Origin: Ga0077527 sp964533495
Lineage (GTDB): Bacteria; Pseudomonadota; Gammaproteobacteria; Burkholderiales; SG8-41
Reading direction: 5' to 3'
Length of the DNA stretch: 64,000 bases
Assembly (NCBI GenBank): GCA_964533495.1
Contig: CAZHJU010000010.1
Span: forward strand, 24,982-88,981
Part shown: one piece after another, positions 54,416 to 62,573 of the stretch
Numbering within the stretch: position 1 is the stretch's first letter
Layout of the letters: each line of letters begins with the position of its first letter
The notes under the pieces: generated by a model
Database searches by the model: none
What the model saw: only the letters and a program-made list of their open reading frames with translations
What the model was told of the DNA's origin: nothing
Made by a program: the position numbers and the translations under genes

Positions 54416-54496
54416 TTGAGTCACTGCACGTCACCGCACGCCGCCGCACCGGTTTCACCCGTGGACAACAGCAGGCATCCGGAGCGCAAGGCATGA
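54416..54496 (+). CDS. possible 26-residue leader ORF coupled to tctA
   Basis: TTG 54416 lies 6 bp behind AGGAGG, the best ribosome site in this gap. It opens a 26-codon frame whose TGA overlaps the tctA ATG as ATGA. tctA itself has only a GGAG 8 bp upstream. Translation of this frame would couple to tctA. It could also be the remnant of a lost first gene of the operon. Confidence 0.35.
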   Translation: MSHCTSPHAAAPVSPVDNSRHPERKA

Positions 54497-55992
54497 TTGA
54501 CGCAATGGTCGCCGGCCTCGCCGCGCTGCTGACGCCGCAGGCACTGCTGTTCATGTGCATCGGCGTGGTCTACGGCCTCGTCATCGGCATCCTGCCCGGA
54601 CTCGGCGGCGTGGTCGCGATGGCGCTGCTGCTGCCTTTCACCTACGGCTTCGAGACCGCCGCCACGCTGGCGCTGCTGCTCGGCGCGCATATCGCGACCA
54701 TCTGGGGCGATTCGGTCACCAGCATCCTGTTCAGCGTGCCGGGCTCGGCGAAGGGCCTCGCGCTCTGCTTCGACGGTTATCCGATGACCAAGCAGGGGCA
54801 GGCGAAACGCGCGCTGGCCGCATCGGCCACCGGCGCGCTGCTCGGCGGCGTCATCGGTGCGGTATTCCTCGCGCTGTGCATCCCGCTGATCCGGCCGGTG
54901 ATCCTCGCGCTCGGCCCCAGCGAATACCTGATGATGGCGTTGTGGGGTTTGACCGTGATCGCCACCTTCAGCGAAGGCTCGCTGATGAAGGGGCTGACCG
55001 CCAGCGTGCTCGGCGTGCTGGTGGCCTTCATCGGCATGGACGTGGTGACGGCGACGCCGCGCTTCACCTTCGGCAGCGATTTCCTGATGGAGGGCATTTC
55101 CTTTCCGGTGGCGATGATCGGCCTGTTCGCCGTGTCGGAAATGATGAAACTCGCGATCAAGGGCACGCCCATCGTCGACCGCTCGCTGGTGAAGGAGGAG
55201 AGCACCGTGTGGCAGGGGGTCTGCGACGCATTCCGCCACTGGTGGCTGGTCGTGCGTTCCAGCATGCTCGGCCTGTGGATCGGCGTGCTGCCGGGCGTCG
55301 GCGCCAGCGTCGCCGGCCTCGCCGCCTATGCGCAGGCGGTGCAGACTTCGAAAACCCCGGAGCGTTTCGGCAAGGGCGCGGTCGAGGGTGTCATCGCGCC
55401 GGATGCGACGATGGGCGCCAACGAGGGCGGCGGCCTGATGCCGACGCTGGCCTTCGGCATTCCCGGCGGCGAAAGCATGGCGATTCTGCTGGTCGCATTC
55501 ATCGGGCTCGGCGTGGTGCCGGGGCCGGACATGCTGACCAAGAATCTCGACCTGGTGTTCAGCATGGTCTGGATCATCGTCATCGGCAACATCCTGGTGA
55601 CGATCATGGGTCTCGGCATCACGCCGTGGCTGGCGCGGCTGCCCTCGCTGCAGGCGAACCTGATGGTGCCCATTGTGCTGTCCGTGTGTTTCGTCGGCGC
55701 CTATGCCACGCGCGGCCACATCGAGGACGTGCTGATCGCCGCGGTGTTCGGCATCGTCGGCTACCTAATGGACAAGTACCGCTACTCGCGCGCCAATTTC
55801 GTGATCGGCATGGTGCTGGCGGTGATGATCGAGCGCAACCTGCACATCTCGCTGACGCTCTATGGCAGCGACTTCCTGCTCGAGCGGCCGATCGCGCTGG
55901 CGATGCTCGCGTTCGTCGTGTTCACCGCGGCGCTGCCCTTCATCCGCAACTGGCGCAGGAAACGGGCGCGGGCCGCCGGGGCGCTGTCATGA
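54493..55992 (+). CDS. tctA: tripartite tricarboxylate transporter large permease TctA
   Basis: 499 residues, about 12 membrane segments. Family signatures: GVVYGLVIGILPGLGGVVAMALLLPFTYG, GLWIGVLPGVGASVAGLAAY and DATMGANEGGGLMPTLAFGIPG. Forms the membrane channel with TctB and uses a Bug/TctC receptor, Na+- or H+-driven. ATGA overlap with tctB and a Bug gene right behind make a full TTT system. Confidence 0.94.
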   Translation: MIDAMVAGLAALLTPQALLFMCIGVVYGLVIGILPGLGGVVAMALLLPFTYGFETAATLALLLGAHIATIWGDSVTSILFSVPGSAKGLALCFDGYPMTKQGQAKRALAASATGALLGGVIGAVFLALCIPLIRPVILALGPSEYLMMALWGLTVIATFSEGSLMKGLTASVLGVLVAFIGMDVVTATPRFTFGSDFLMEGISFPVAMIGLFAVSEMMKLAIKGTPIVDRSLVKEESTVWQGVCDAFRHWWLVVRSSMLGLWIGVLPGVGASVAGLAAYAQAVQTSKTPERFGKGAVEGVIAPDATMGANEGGGLMPTLAFGIPGGESMAILLVAFIGLGVVPGPDMLTKNLDLVFSMVWIIVIGNILVTIMGLGITPWLARLPSLQANLMVPIVLSVCFVGAYATRGHIEDVLIAAVFGIVGYLMDKYRYSRANFVIGMVLAVMIERNLHISLTLYGSDFLLERPIALAMLAFVVFTAALPFIRNWRRKRARAAGALS

Positions 55993-56504
55993 GCCGCCAC
56001 GCCCAGGAAAATCTGGTATCCGTCGTGCTGCTGGCGGTGTTCTCCGGCGTGATCGTGCTGTGCCAGGACTTCGGACCGCGCGCGCGGATGATCCCGCTGC
56101 CGCTGGCGGTGTTCGGCATCGTGCTGACGCTGATCCAGCTGGCCTGGCACAACTTCGGCTCCCCGGAGAGCCTGCAGATGGACATGATCGCGGTGGATGC
56201 GCCGGAGGCGCCGGTGGGCGAAGCCCCGGCGGCGGCGCAGGACAAAAAGCCGTCCGGGCCCGCCTGGCTGCGGGAGGCGAGGGCCTACGGCATGATCGGC
56301 GTGTTCCTGGCGCTGATCTTCGTCACAGGCGTGATGCCGTCGTCCTTCCTGTTCACGGCCGGCTATTTCATGAGGACGCGGTACTGTTCATGGCCGCGCA
56401 GCCTGGCGTATGCCGCGCTGGTGACGCTTTCGCTGTATCTGCTGTTCGTGGTGGCGCTGGAAATGCAGATGTATCACGGCCTGCTGGCGCCGTTGTTCGA
56501 TTAA
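55989..56504 (+). CDS. tctB: tripartite tricarboxylate transporter small permease TctB
   Basis: 171 residues, four hydrophobic segments; typical TctB start with TM1 VSVVLLAVFSGVIVLCQDFG and a charged cytoplasmic loop (about 60-95) before TM3. Low conservation is normal for TctB; position between tctA and the receptor gene supports the call. Confidence 0.85.
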   Translation: MSRHAQENLVSVVLLAVFSGVIVLCQDFGPRARMIPLPLAVFGIVLTLIQLAWHNFGSPESLQMDMIAVDAPEAPVGEAPAAAQDKKPSGPAWLREARAYGMIGVFLALIFVTGVMPSSFLFTAGYFMRTRYCSWPRSLAYAALVTLSLYLLFVVALEMQMYHGLLAPLFD

Positions 56505-56527
56505 AAAACATGTCGGAGGAGACCTCG

Positions 56528-57550
56528 ATGCAAACGACGCGCAGGAAGCTGGTGCTGGCCGGTATCATGGCGCCGGCGGTGATGGGCATGCCGGGCCGGA
56601 CGCTGGCCCAGGCTGGCGGCTATTACAAGGACAAGGTCATCATCATCAACGTCGCCGGCGGCGCCGCCGGCGGGCACACGCGTTACGCGCGCATGCTGCA
56701 GCCGTACCTGCAGAAGCACACCGGCGCGCGCGAGGTGCGCGTGGTCAACATGCCGGGCGGTGGCGGGCTGAAGGCGGCCAACCACATCTGGCGCGCCAAG
56801 CCCGGCAGCCCGGAGATTTTTTTCGGCAACGTGTCGACGCTGATCCTCGCGCCGCTGGCGGGCAGCGCCGGCGCGCAGGCCTTCGATCCGGTGAAATTCA
56901 ACTACCTCGGGCGCGTGACCAGCGAGCCGCGGGTGCTCACCGTCGGCGGCAAGTCGGCGATCAAGTCCATCCAGGACGTGCAGAAGCTGAAGCGCCCCTT
57001 CGTGTTTCCGTCGCAGGGTACCGACGAGGATTTCTACACCATGGCCGTGCTCGGCGACGCGCTGGGTTTCAAGGTCAAGGCGGTGACGGGTTACGAGGGC
57101 AATGCCGACACCTCGCTGGCGGTGATCAAGGGCGACGGCGACGGCCACATCACCGGCTGGAGCGAATCGCTGGGGCCGATCCGCTCGGGCGACAAGAACC
57201 CGATCCTGATGGTGACCTCGCAGCCTTCGCCGGATTATCCGAACATCCCGATCGCCGCCGGCATCGCGCCGGCGTCGAAGCGTGTTACCGTGCAGGCGAT
57301 GGCGACCATCCTCGAAACCCACCGCAGCTACATCGGGCCGCCCAACATGGACCCGCAGGCGATCGCGGCTTTCCGCGCCGCGGTGACCGCCACGCTGAAC
57401 GATCCCGAGCTGATCGCCGAATCGAAGAAGGGCGAGCGGCCGGTGGCGCCGATGGAAGGCGCGATCCAGCAGAAACGGGTGGCCGAGCTGGCCAGGTCCA
57501 GCGCCAGCCTCGAGCCCATCCTCCGGGCTGCGGTCAAGGACATCCAGTAA
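56528..57550 (+). CDS. tctC: TctC-like periplasmic receptor with possible Tat signal
   Basis: 340 residues. Start ATG 56528 after GGAGGAG (an upstream ATG at 56510 lacks a ribosome site). The N-terminus MQTTRRKLVLAGIMAPAVMG has twin Arg in a Tat-like context. The opening KDKVIIINVAGGAAGGHTRYARML and VNMPGGGGLKAANHIW depart from the common PFAPGG pattern, so the ligand may differ from usual Bug ligands. Receptor of the TctAB permease just upstream. Confidence 0.85.
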   Translation: MQTTRRKLVLAGIMAPAVMGMPGRTLAQAGGYYKDKVIIINVAGGAAGGHTRYARMLQPYLQKHTGAREVRVVNMPGGGGLKAANHIWRAKPGSPEIFFGNVSTLILAPLAGSAGAQAFDPVKFNYLGRVTSEPRVLTVGGKSAIKSIQDVQKLKRPFVFPSQGTDEDFYTMAVLGDALGFKVKAVTGYEGNADTSLAVIKGDGDGHITGWSESLGPIRSGDKNPILMVTSQPSPDYPNIPIAAGIAPASKRVTVQAMATILETHRSYIGPPNMDPQAIAAFRAAVTATLNDPELIAESKKGERPVAPMEGAIQQKRVAELARSSASLEPILRAAVKDIQ

Positions 57551-57570
57551 GCCGCGGTGCAAGGGGCGCG

Positions 57571-58464
57571 ATGACGCGGGCGATACACACGTACACGCCC
57601 GCGGACCGCGCCGCCGGCCCCGATTTCTGGATCCGCGACGAAACCAGCATCACCCGCATCGCCGAGGCGCATCGCCACGACTATTTCCAGGTGCAGCTGA
57701 ACCTCGCCGGGAGGACCGAGCACCACATCGCGGCGGCGGTGCGGCCGCTGGGGCCCGGCGGCCTCAGCTTCGTGCTGCCGTACCGCGTGCACCGCGTGCC
57801 GCATCCGCCGCGCTCGAAGTTCTACGTGCTCAGTTTCAACCTCCGCTTCCTGCGCCCGGAACTCGACGTCGATCCGCTCGACCTCGAGGACGTGCCGCTG
57901 CCGCAGGCGCCCGAGCTGGCGCCTTTCCTGTTCCAGGAATTCATGGATTTCCGCCTCGCCGGCGGCGACCTGGCGCTGGCGCGCGACGCCTGCCGGCGCA
58001 TGGCGGCGGAAAATGCGCGGCGGGGTTACGGTTCGGCGGAGCTGATCCGCGGCAGCCTGCTGTTGCTGCTGGGCACCGTCTGCCGCAGCCACGAGCGCGG
58101 GATCGCCAGGCTGGCGGCCGCGAAGGCGCAGCGCGCCAGCCGCCGCGACGCGCTGGCGCGGGTCATGCGCCATGTCCGCGAGAACCTCGGGCGGCGGTTG
58201 CAGCTTGCCGATGCGGCGGCGGCGGCGGATCTGTCGCCGAACTACCTGGCGCACTTGATCAAGAAGGAAACGGGCAGGACCTTCGTCGACCTGGTGACCG
58301 AGCGGCGCATGGAAAAGGCGCGCGAGCTGCTGGCGCACACCACGCAGCGCATCGGCGAGATCGCGCGCGCCACCGGCTTCGAGGACGAGGCCTATTTCGC
58401 GCGCCGTTTCCGCCAGCGCTACGCCCTCTCGCCGCGCCAGTTCCGCGAGCGCACCGGACGATGA
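57571..58464 (+). CDS. AraC-family transcriptional regulator
   Basis: 297 residues. The N-terminal cupin-type sensing domain (EAHRHDYFQVQLNLAGRTEHH) is followed by the C-terminal two-HTH AraC domain (LQLADAAAAADLSPNYLAHLIKKETGRTFVDLVTERRM and IGEIARATGFEDEAYFARRFRQRYALSPRQFRE). 20 bp after the receptor gene and 104 bp before the flavoprotein gene, so it probably activates the module in response to the imported compound (inference). Confidence 0.9.
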   Translation: MTRAIHTYTPADRAAGPDFWIRDETSITRIAEAHRHDYFQVQLNLAGRTEHHIAAAVRPLGPGGLSFVLPYRVHRVPHPPRSKFYVLSFNLRFLRPELDVDPLDLEDVPLPQAPELAPFLFQEFMDFRLAGGDLALARDACRRMAAENARRGYGSAELIRGSLLLLLGTVCRSHERGIARLAAAKAQRASRRDALARVMRHVRENLGRRLQLADAAAAADLSPNYLAHLIKKETGRTFVDLVTERRMEKARELLAHTTQRIGEIARATGFEDEAYFARRFRQRYALSPRQFRERTGR

Positions 58465-58568
58465 CAAGAAAGTCCTGAAAAAACACCATCGCGTCACTGG
58501 TTCCGCGGGGTGGCCCGCCTTAGCATGTGCTCCGGGTCCGTCCAACCGAAACCGGGAGCAATGCCGAC

Positions 58569-60305
58569 ATGAGCGCAGGCCGCGACACATTCATCCAGAT
58601 CGACACCGACGTGCTGGTCGTCGGCGGCGGTGTCGCCGGCAGCATGGCGGCGATCCCGGCGCTGGAAGCCGGGCTGAAGGTGGTGATCTGCGAAAAGGGC
58701 AAGGTGCTCGACCACTGCGGCAGCATCGGCTGCGGCGTCGATCATTACCTGACGGTCATGGATACCGGGCCTGAATGGGACACGCCGGAGTTCCTGCTGA
58801 AGCACGTGCCGGAGCTGACCGACGGCATCGTCGACATGGCAGTGGCGGGGCGGGTGATCCACGAGATGCCGCGCATCTTCCGCAAGATCGAATCCCTGGG
58901 CGTCGATTTCCGGGACCGCCAGACGGGCGACTATTACCGGCTGCGCTCCTTTGGCCTGCCGGGCACGTACCACATCAACTTCGACGGCACCGACTTCAAG
59001 AAACACCTCGGCGAGCGCGTGCGCAAGGGCAAGGCCACGGTGCTGATGCGCACGATGGTGGTGCAGCTGCTGGTGAGGGACAACCGCGCCTACGGCGCCG
59101 TGGCCTTCAATTTCCGCAGCGGCGAATGGACGGTGATCCGCGCGAAGGCCGTGGTGCTGGCGGCCGGCGACGTCAACCGCATCTCGAAAAACGCCTCGGG
59201 CCTCGCCTTCGATTCCTGGCACATCCCGTACAACACCGGGGATGCGCAGGCCATGGGTTACCACGCCGGCGCGCAGCTGGCGAACATGGAATCGGTGGAG
59301 GCGACGCTGACGCCGAAGGGCTTCTCCTGCCAGGGCCTCAACGCGCTGGTCAGCCTCGGCGCGCATTTCGTCAACAAGGCCGGCGAGCGCTTCATGTTCA
59401 AGTACGACAAGAAGGGCGAGAACGCCCGCCGCGCGGTGATCGCCGACGGCGTGATCAACGAGTACCTGCTCGGCAACGGACCGATCTATCTCGACTGCCG
59501 CCACCTGCCGCAGGACATGCTCGACCGCATGGAACACACGCTGCAGGTCGACCGCTACACGCTGCCGGCGTACTACCGGCAGAAGGGCGTCAATTTCCGC
59601 GAGGAACTGGTCGAGGTGTCGGTGTCCGAGCTGAGCATCCGCCGCAGCGGCGTCTATTTCCGCGGCAGCGGCCTCGCGGTCGACACCAACGGCGAGACCG
59701 CGGTCGAGGCGCTGTTCGCGGCCGGTGACTGCGCGACCGTCAGCGGCGGCATCTCGGGCGCCGCGGTGTTGGGGCACATCGCCGGCGAGGGCGTGGTGCA
59801 GCGCATCCGCGCGGGCGGCGGGGCGCTGCCCGATCCGGATCCGCGGATGCTGGAGCAGGTGCGGGCGCAGTCCGAGGCGCACCTGGGACGGCAGAACGGC
59901 ATGCCCTGGAAGGACTACGAGGAGGCGACGCGCCAGACCGTCAGCGATTACGTCGGGGTGCGCCGCGACGAGCGCGGGCTGAAGCGGGCGCTGGACACGC
60001 TGCGCGCCCTGGCCGCGCGCGATCCGCAGCTGCGGGCCGATGACCTGCACGGACTGATGCGCGTGCACGAGGCGCGGAATATCCGCATGAACGCGGAGAT
60101 GATGGCCACCGCGTCGCTGGCGCGCCGCGAAACGCGCACCGGCTCCTCGCATTTCCGCATGGATTTCCCGCAAACCGACGACCGGAACTGGCGCAAATTC
60201 GTCATCGTCGAGCGCGGCAGCGACGGCCCGGTGACACGCACGCTGTCGACCGACCGGCCGCTGTCCGCGGCATTCGGCCGCGGCAATGTCGCGGCGGCGG
60301 CCTGA
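58569..60305 (+). CDS. FAD-dependent oxidoreductase, AprA/fumarate-reductase flavoprotein-like
   Basis: 578 residues. FAD-binding start DTDVLVVGGGVAGSMAAIPALEAGLKVVICEKG, second FAD motif AVVLAAGDVNRI and C-terminal ALFAAGDCATVSGGISGAAVLGH place it with the AprA/SdhA/FrdA flavoproteins. The region CGSIGCGVDHYLT stands where AprA has its substrate loop. No heme or membrane subunit follows; a two-cluster ferredoxin gene does, as in AprAB. Electrons likely pass between FAD and that ferredoxin. Not a canonical APS reductase: no sat or other sulfate genes nearby. Substrate unknown. Confidence 0.85.
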   Translation: MSAGRDTFIQIDTDVLVVGGGVAGSMAAIPALEAGLKVVICEKGKVLDHCGSIGCGVDHYLTVMDTGPEWDTPEFLLKHVPELTDGIVDMAVAGRVIHEMPRIFRKIESLGVDFRDRQTGDYYRLRSFGLPGTYHINFDGTDFKKHLGERVRKGKATVLMRTMVVQLLVRDNRAYGAVAFNFRSGEWTVIRAKAVVLAAGDVNRISKNASGLAFDSWHIPYNTGDAQAMGYHAGAQLANMESVEATLTPKGFSCQGLNALVSLGAHFVNKAGERFMFKYDKKGENARRAVIADGVINEYLLGNGPIYLDCRHLPQDMLDRMEHTLQVDRYTLPAYYRQKGVNFREELVEVSVSELSIRRSGVYFRGSGLAVDTNGETAVEALFAAGDCATVSGGISGAAVLGHIAGEGVVQRIRAGGGALPDPDPRMLEQVRAQSEAHLGRQNGMPWKDYEEATRQTVSDYVGVRRDERGLKRALDTLRALAARDPQLRADDLHGLMRVHEARNIRMNAEMMATASLARRETRTGSSHFRMDFPQTDDRNWRKFVIVERGSDGPVTRTLSTDRPLSAAFGRGNVAAAA

Positions 60306-60312
60306 GGAGCGG

Positions 60313-60609
60313 ATGATGGAGCATGACGAACAAGCACGGACGAACAAGGGCGCGTTCAATCCGATCCGCATCGATCCCGAGACCTGCGTCAAGTGCAACC
60401 TCTGCGACTGGATCTGCCCCGGCGACCTGATCCACAAGGAAGAGGACAATCGCGAGATGCTGCCGGTGATCCGCTATCCCGACGAGTGCTGGTACTGCGG
60501 CCTGTGCCAGTCGATCTGCCCGACCAATGCCATCACCGTCGTGTTTCCGGAGCAGATGGTCCACAACAGGACCGACGTCGCTTCGCTGCTCGGCAAGGTG
60601 GCCGGGTAG
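60313..60609 (+). CDS. 2x[4Fe-4S] ferredoxin, AprB-like partner subunit
   Basis: 98 residues with two clusters, CVKCNLCDWICP and CWYCGLCQSICP. In AprB-type fashion the second site follows after about 25 residues and a short C-terminal tail closes the chain. 7 bp after the flavoprotein gene, with GAGGAG upstream. Forms the electron-transfer half of the flavoprotein pair. Confidence 0.9.
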   Translation: MMEHDEQARTNKGAFNPIRIDPETCVKCNLCDWICPGDLIHKEEDNREMLPVIRYPDECWYCGLCQSICPTNAITVVFPEQMVHNRTDVASLLGKVAG

Positions 60610-60622
60610 GGCAGGAGAGGCG

Positions 60623-61774
60623 ATGGCGGTTCGCGCCGGATCCGGCGGCGAACGCACGCTGGAGCAGATCAAGTCCGAGATTCTGCGGCGCGCCGGCCGC
60701 AACAGTCCCCTCGAACACATCACACCGGAGGACGCGCAGGCCGCGGTCGCCGCGCTGGGCAGCCTCGACCGCGACCACTGGGCCGCGGTCTGGTGCGACA
60801 TCGGGCTGCGGCACGAGTCACGGGGCGATGCGCTGCTGCTGGAAGGTCATGACGACGAGGCGGCCGAAGCCTATTTCCTTGCCTATGCCAACTGCCGCAC
60901 CGGGCGTTATCCGGTCGCGAGCACGCCGGGCAAGCGGGAGGCCTACCGCCATTCCCTGCGCTGTTTCCACAAGGCGGCCCGTCATTTCGATCCGCCGCTC
61001 CAGCCTGTCGATTTTCCCTTCGGCGGCCTGCGGCTGAAGGGCTATCTGCAACTGCCGCCCGGCGGCGGCCGGCCGCCGGTGGTCATCCACTGGGGCGGCG
61101 TCGACGGCTGGAAGGAGGACCGCCAGCGCAACAGCCGCATCCTGCACCGGCAGGGCCTCGCCACCTTCACGATGGACATGCCCGGCACCGGTGAAAATCC
61201 CGTGGGCTACATGGCGCCGGATGCGGAATGCACTTTTTCCGCGGCCATCGACCATCTGCGCACGCGCGGGGACGTCGACGGCGGCCGCATCGGCGTCTGG
61301 GGCGGCAGCTTCGGCGGCTACTGGGCCGCCAAGCTGGCGCATGTCGAGGCTGCGCGGATCGCCCCCGCGGTGGTGCAGGGCGGCAATGTGCACCATGGTT
61401 TTCAGCGCGCCTGGCTGGAGACGGCGCTGACGCGCACGGCGTCGACCTATCTGCTCGGTCCGGCCAGCCTGCTCGACGCGCGCAGCTGGGTGCTGAGCGC
61501 CGGCAGCCTCGGGGAAGTGCTCGACATGGCGCCGCGGCTGTCGCTGAAGGACATGGGGCTGCTCGACGGTCCCTGCGCACCGCTGCTGGCGGTCAACGGC
61601 AAACGCGACGACCAAGCGCCGATCGACGACGTTTATCTGCTGCAGGAGCACGGCAGGCCGAAGTCGGTGCGCGTGTATCCGGAGGGCGGCCACATGGGCC
61701 GCACGCCGGGCATGAAGGAAAGCGCCATCGCCGAACTGATCGCGCAGTGGCTTGGGCAGACGCTGCTGCGCTGA
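60623..61774 (+). CDS. FrsA-like alpha/beta-hydrolase
   Basis: 383 residues: an N-terminal helical domain of about 125 residues, then a hydrolase core with VVIHWGGVDGWKED, nucleophile elbow GVWGGSFGGYWAAKLAH (Ser), acid region LLAVNGKRDDQAP and His in YPEGGHMGRTP. The layout fits the FrsA/DUF1100 group, which includes C-C bond hydrolases such as 2,6-dihydroxypseudooxynicotine hydrolase. 13 bp after the ferredoxin gene; last gene before a terminator. Probably cleaves the product of the flavoprotein step (inference). Confidence 0.82.
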   Translation: MAVRAGSGGERTLEQIKSEILRRAGRNSPLEHITPEDAQAAVAALGSLDRDHWAAVWCDIGLRHESRGDALLLEGHDDEAAEAYFLAYANCRTGRYPVASTPGKREAYRHSLRCFHKAARHFDPPLQPVDFPFGGLRLKGYLQLPPGGGRPPVVIHWGGVDGWKEDRQRNSRILHRQGLATFTMDMPGTGENPVGYMAPDAECTFSAAIDHLRTRGDVDGGRIGVWGGSFGGYWAAKLAHVEAARIAPAVVQGGNVHHGFQRAWLETALTRTASTYLLGPASLLDARSWVLSAGSLGEVLDMAPRLSLKDMGLLDGPCAPLLAVNGKRDDQAPIDDVYLLQEHGRPKSVRVYPEGGHMGRTPGMKESAIAELIAQWLGQTLLR

Positions 61775-61794
61775 TCCGGCGCCGCCCGGCGACG

Positions 61795-61815
61795 ACCGTC
61801 TTCGGGGCGGTTTTT
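61795..61815 (+). terminator. intrinsic terminator of the flavoprotein-ferredoxin-hydrolase operon
   Basis: ACCGTC-TTCG-GGGCGGT hairpin (UUCG loop) followed by TTTTT, 20 bp past the hydrolase stop codon. Confidence 0.8.
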
Positions 61816-61916
61816 CATGCAACGGGGTAAAACTTCACGCTTTGTTTGTCATCCCGGGGTTATCCTCGGGTGCATGCAGCAGCGCATTTTTCAATCCGTT
61901 CATGGAGTCCGCGGCA

Positions 61917-62393
61917 ATGTCATTCGATCCGAAATCCACCGTATCCGTTTTGCTGTCCACGCTGCTGCTGTCCGTTGCGGCGGGCGTTCACGCGCAGGCC
62001 CAGGCTCCGGCGAAATCCTCGGTGATGATGGCGCGCAGCGAGCATGCCTGGAGCGGCGGCGGGCGGTCCTCGACCTTCGACGTGCACTGGCAGAACGGCG
62101 AAATGAAAATGATCCGCGAAGAGCTTGCGCCCTCCGCGGGTTTCATCGAGAAAAACGAATTCGTGTTCAATGCCGGCGCGCTGCTGCATTTCAAGCAGGA
62201 CCGTCATCCGGCGCCGGGCCGGTCCGGCGACGCGGTCGCGCTGATGGTGTCCTTCGACAAAACCGGCAATCCGCTGGTGTCGATGAAACGCGTCGGCGGC
62301 AAGCCGGTGGGCGCGGCCAGTCCCGCGGAAATCGCGCAGGCGCGCAAACATCTCGGTGAATTGCAGGCGATTGCGATGAAGGCCAGGCCCTGA
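61917..62393 (+). CDS. secreted protein of unknown function
   Basis: 158 residues. Signal peptide (STVSVLLSTLLLSVAAGVHAQAQ) then a soluble domain with no recognised motif (GGRSSTFDVHWQNGEMKMIREEL, LLHFKQDRHPAPGRS, LVSMKRVGGKPVG). Isolated between a terminator and the AT-rich element. Start ATG 61917 chosen to give a proper signal peptide. Confidence 0.65.
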   Translation: MSFDPKSTVSVLLSTLLLSVAAGVHAQAQAPAKSSVMMARSEHAWSGGGRSSTFDVHWQNGEMKMIREELAPSAGFIEKNEFVFNAGALLHFKQDRHPAPGRSGDAVALMVSFDKTGNPLVSMKRVGGKPVGAASPAEIAQARKHLGELQAIAMKARP

Positions 62394-62413
62394 GTGGGGC
62401 AGGCAGGAAAATT

Positions 62414-62443
62414 CAAAAATATCAATAAAAACAAGTACTTATA
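62414..62443 (-). repeat. dispersed AT-rich element, copy H
   Basis: On the minus strand TATAAGTACTTGTTTTTATT then GATATTTTTG. 20 bp past the stop codon of the secreted protein and about 130 bp before fadE. The IHF-like core has one mismatch (AAACAA-GTAC-TTA). Confidence 0.82.
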
Positions 62444-62573
62444 ATTTTCCGTCATTGTCGCGGCCATACCCCGCGTGTATGCTGGCTGCAATGCCGGAAC
62501 GCCGGGCATCTCCTTGCCCGGATTGTGCTGAAGGCGGGTCCGGCGACCCATGACCGGTAGCGGAGAACCGAAG

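Noticed and set aside
58569..60609. True dissimilatory APS reductase (AprAB)
   Set aside because: There is no sulfate adenylyltransferase, Qmo or Dsr gene nearby and the substrate loop differs from AprA. Only the fold and pairing are alike.
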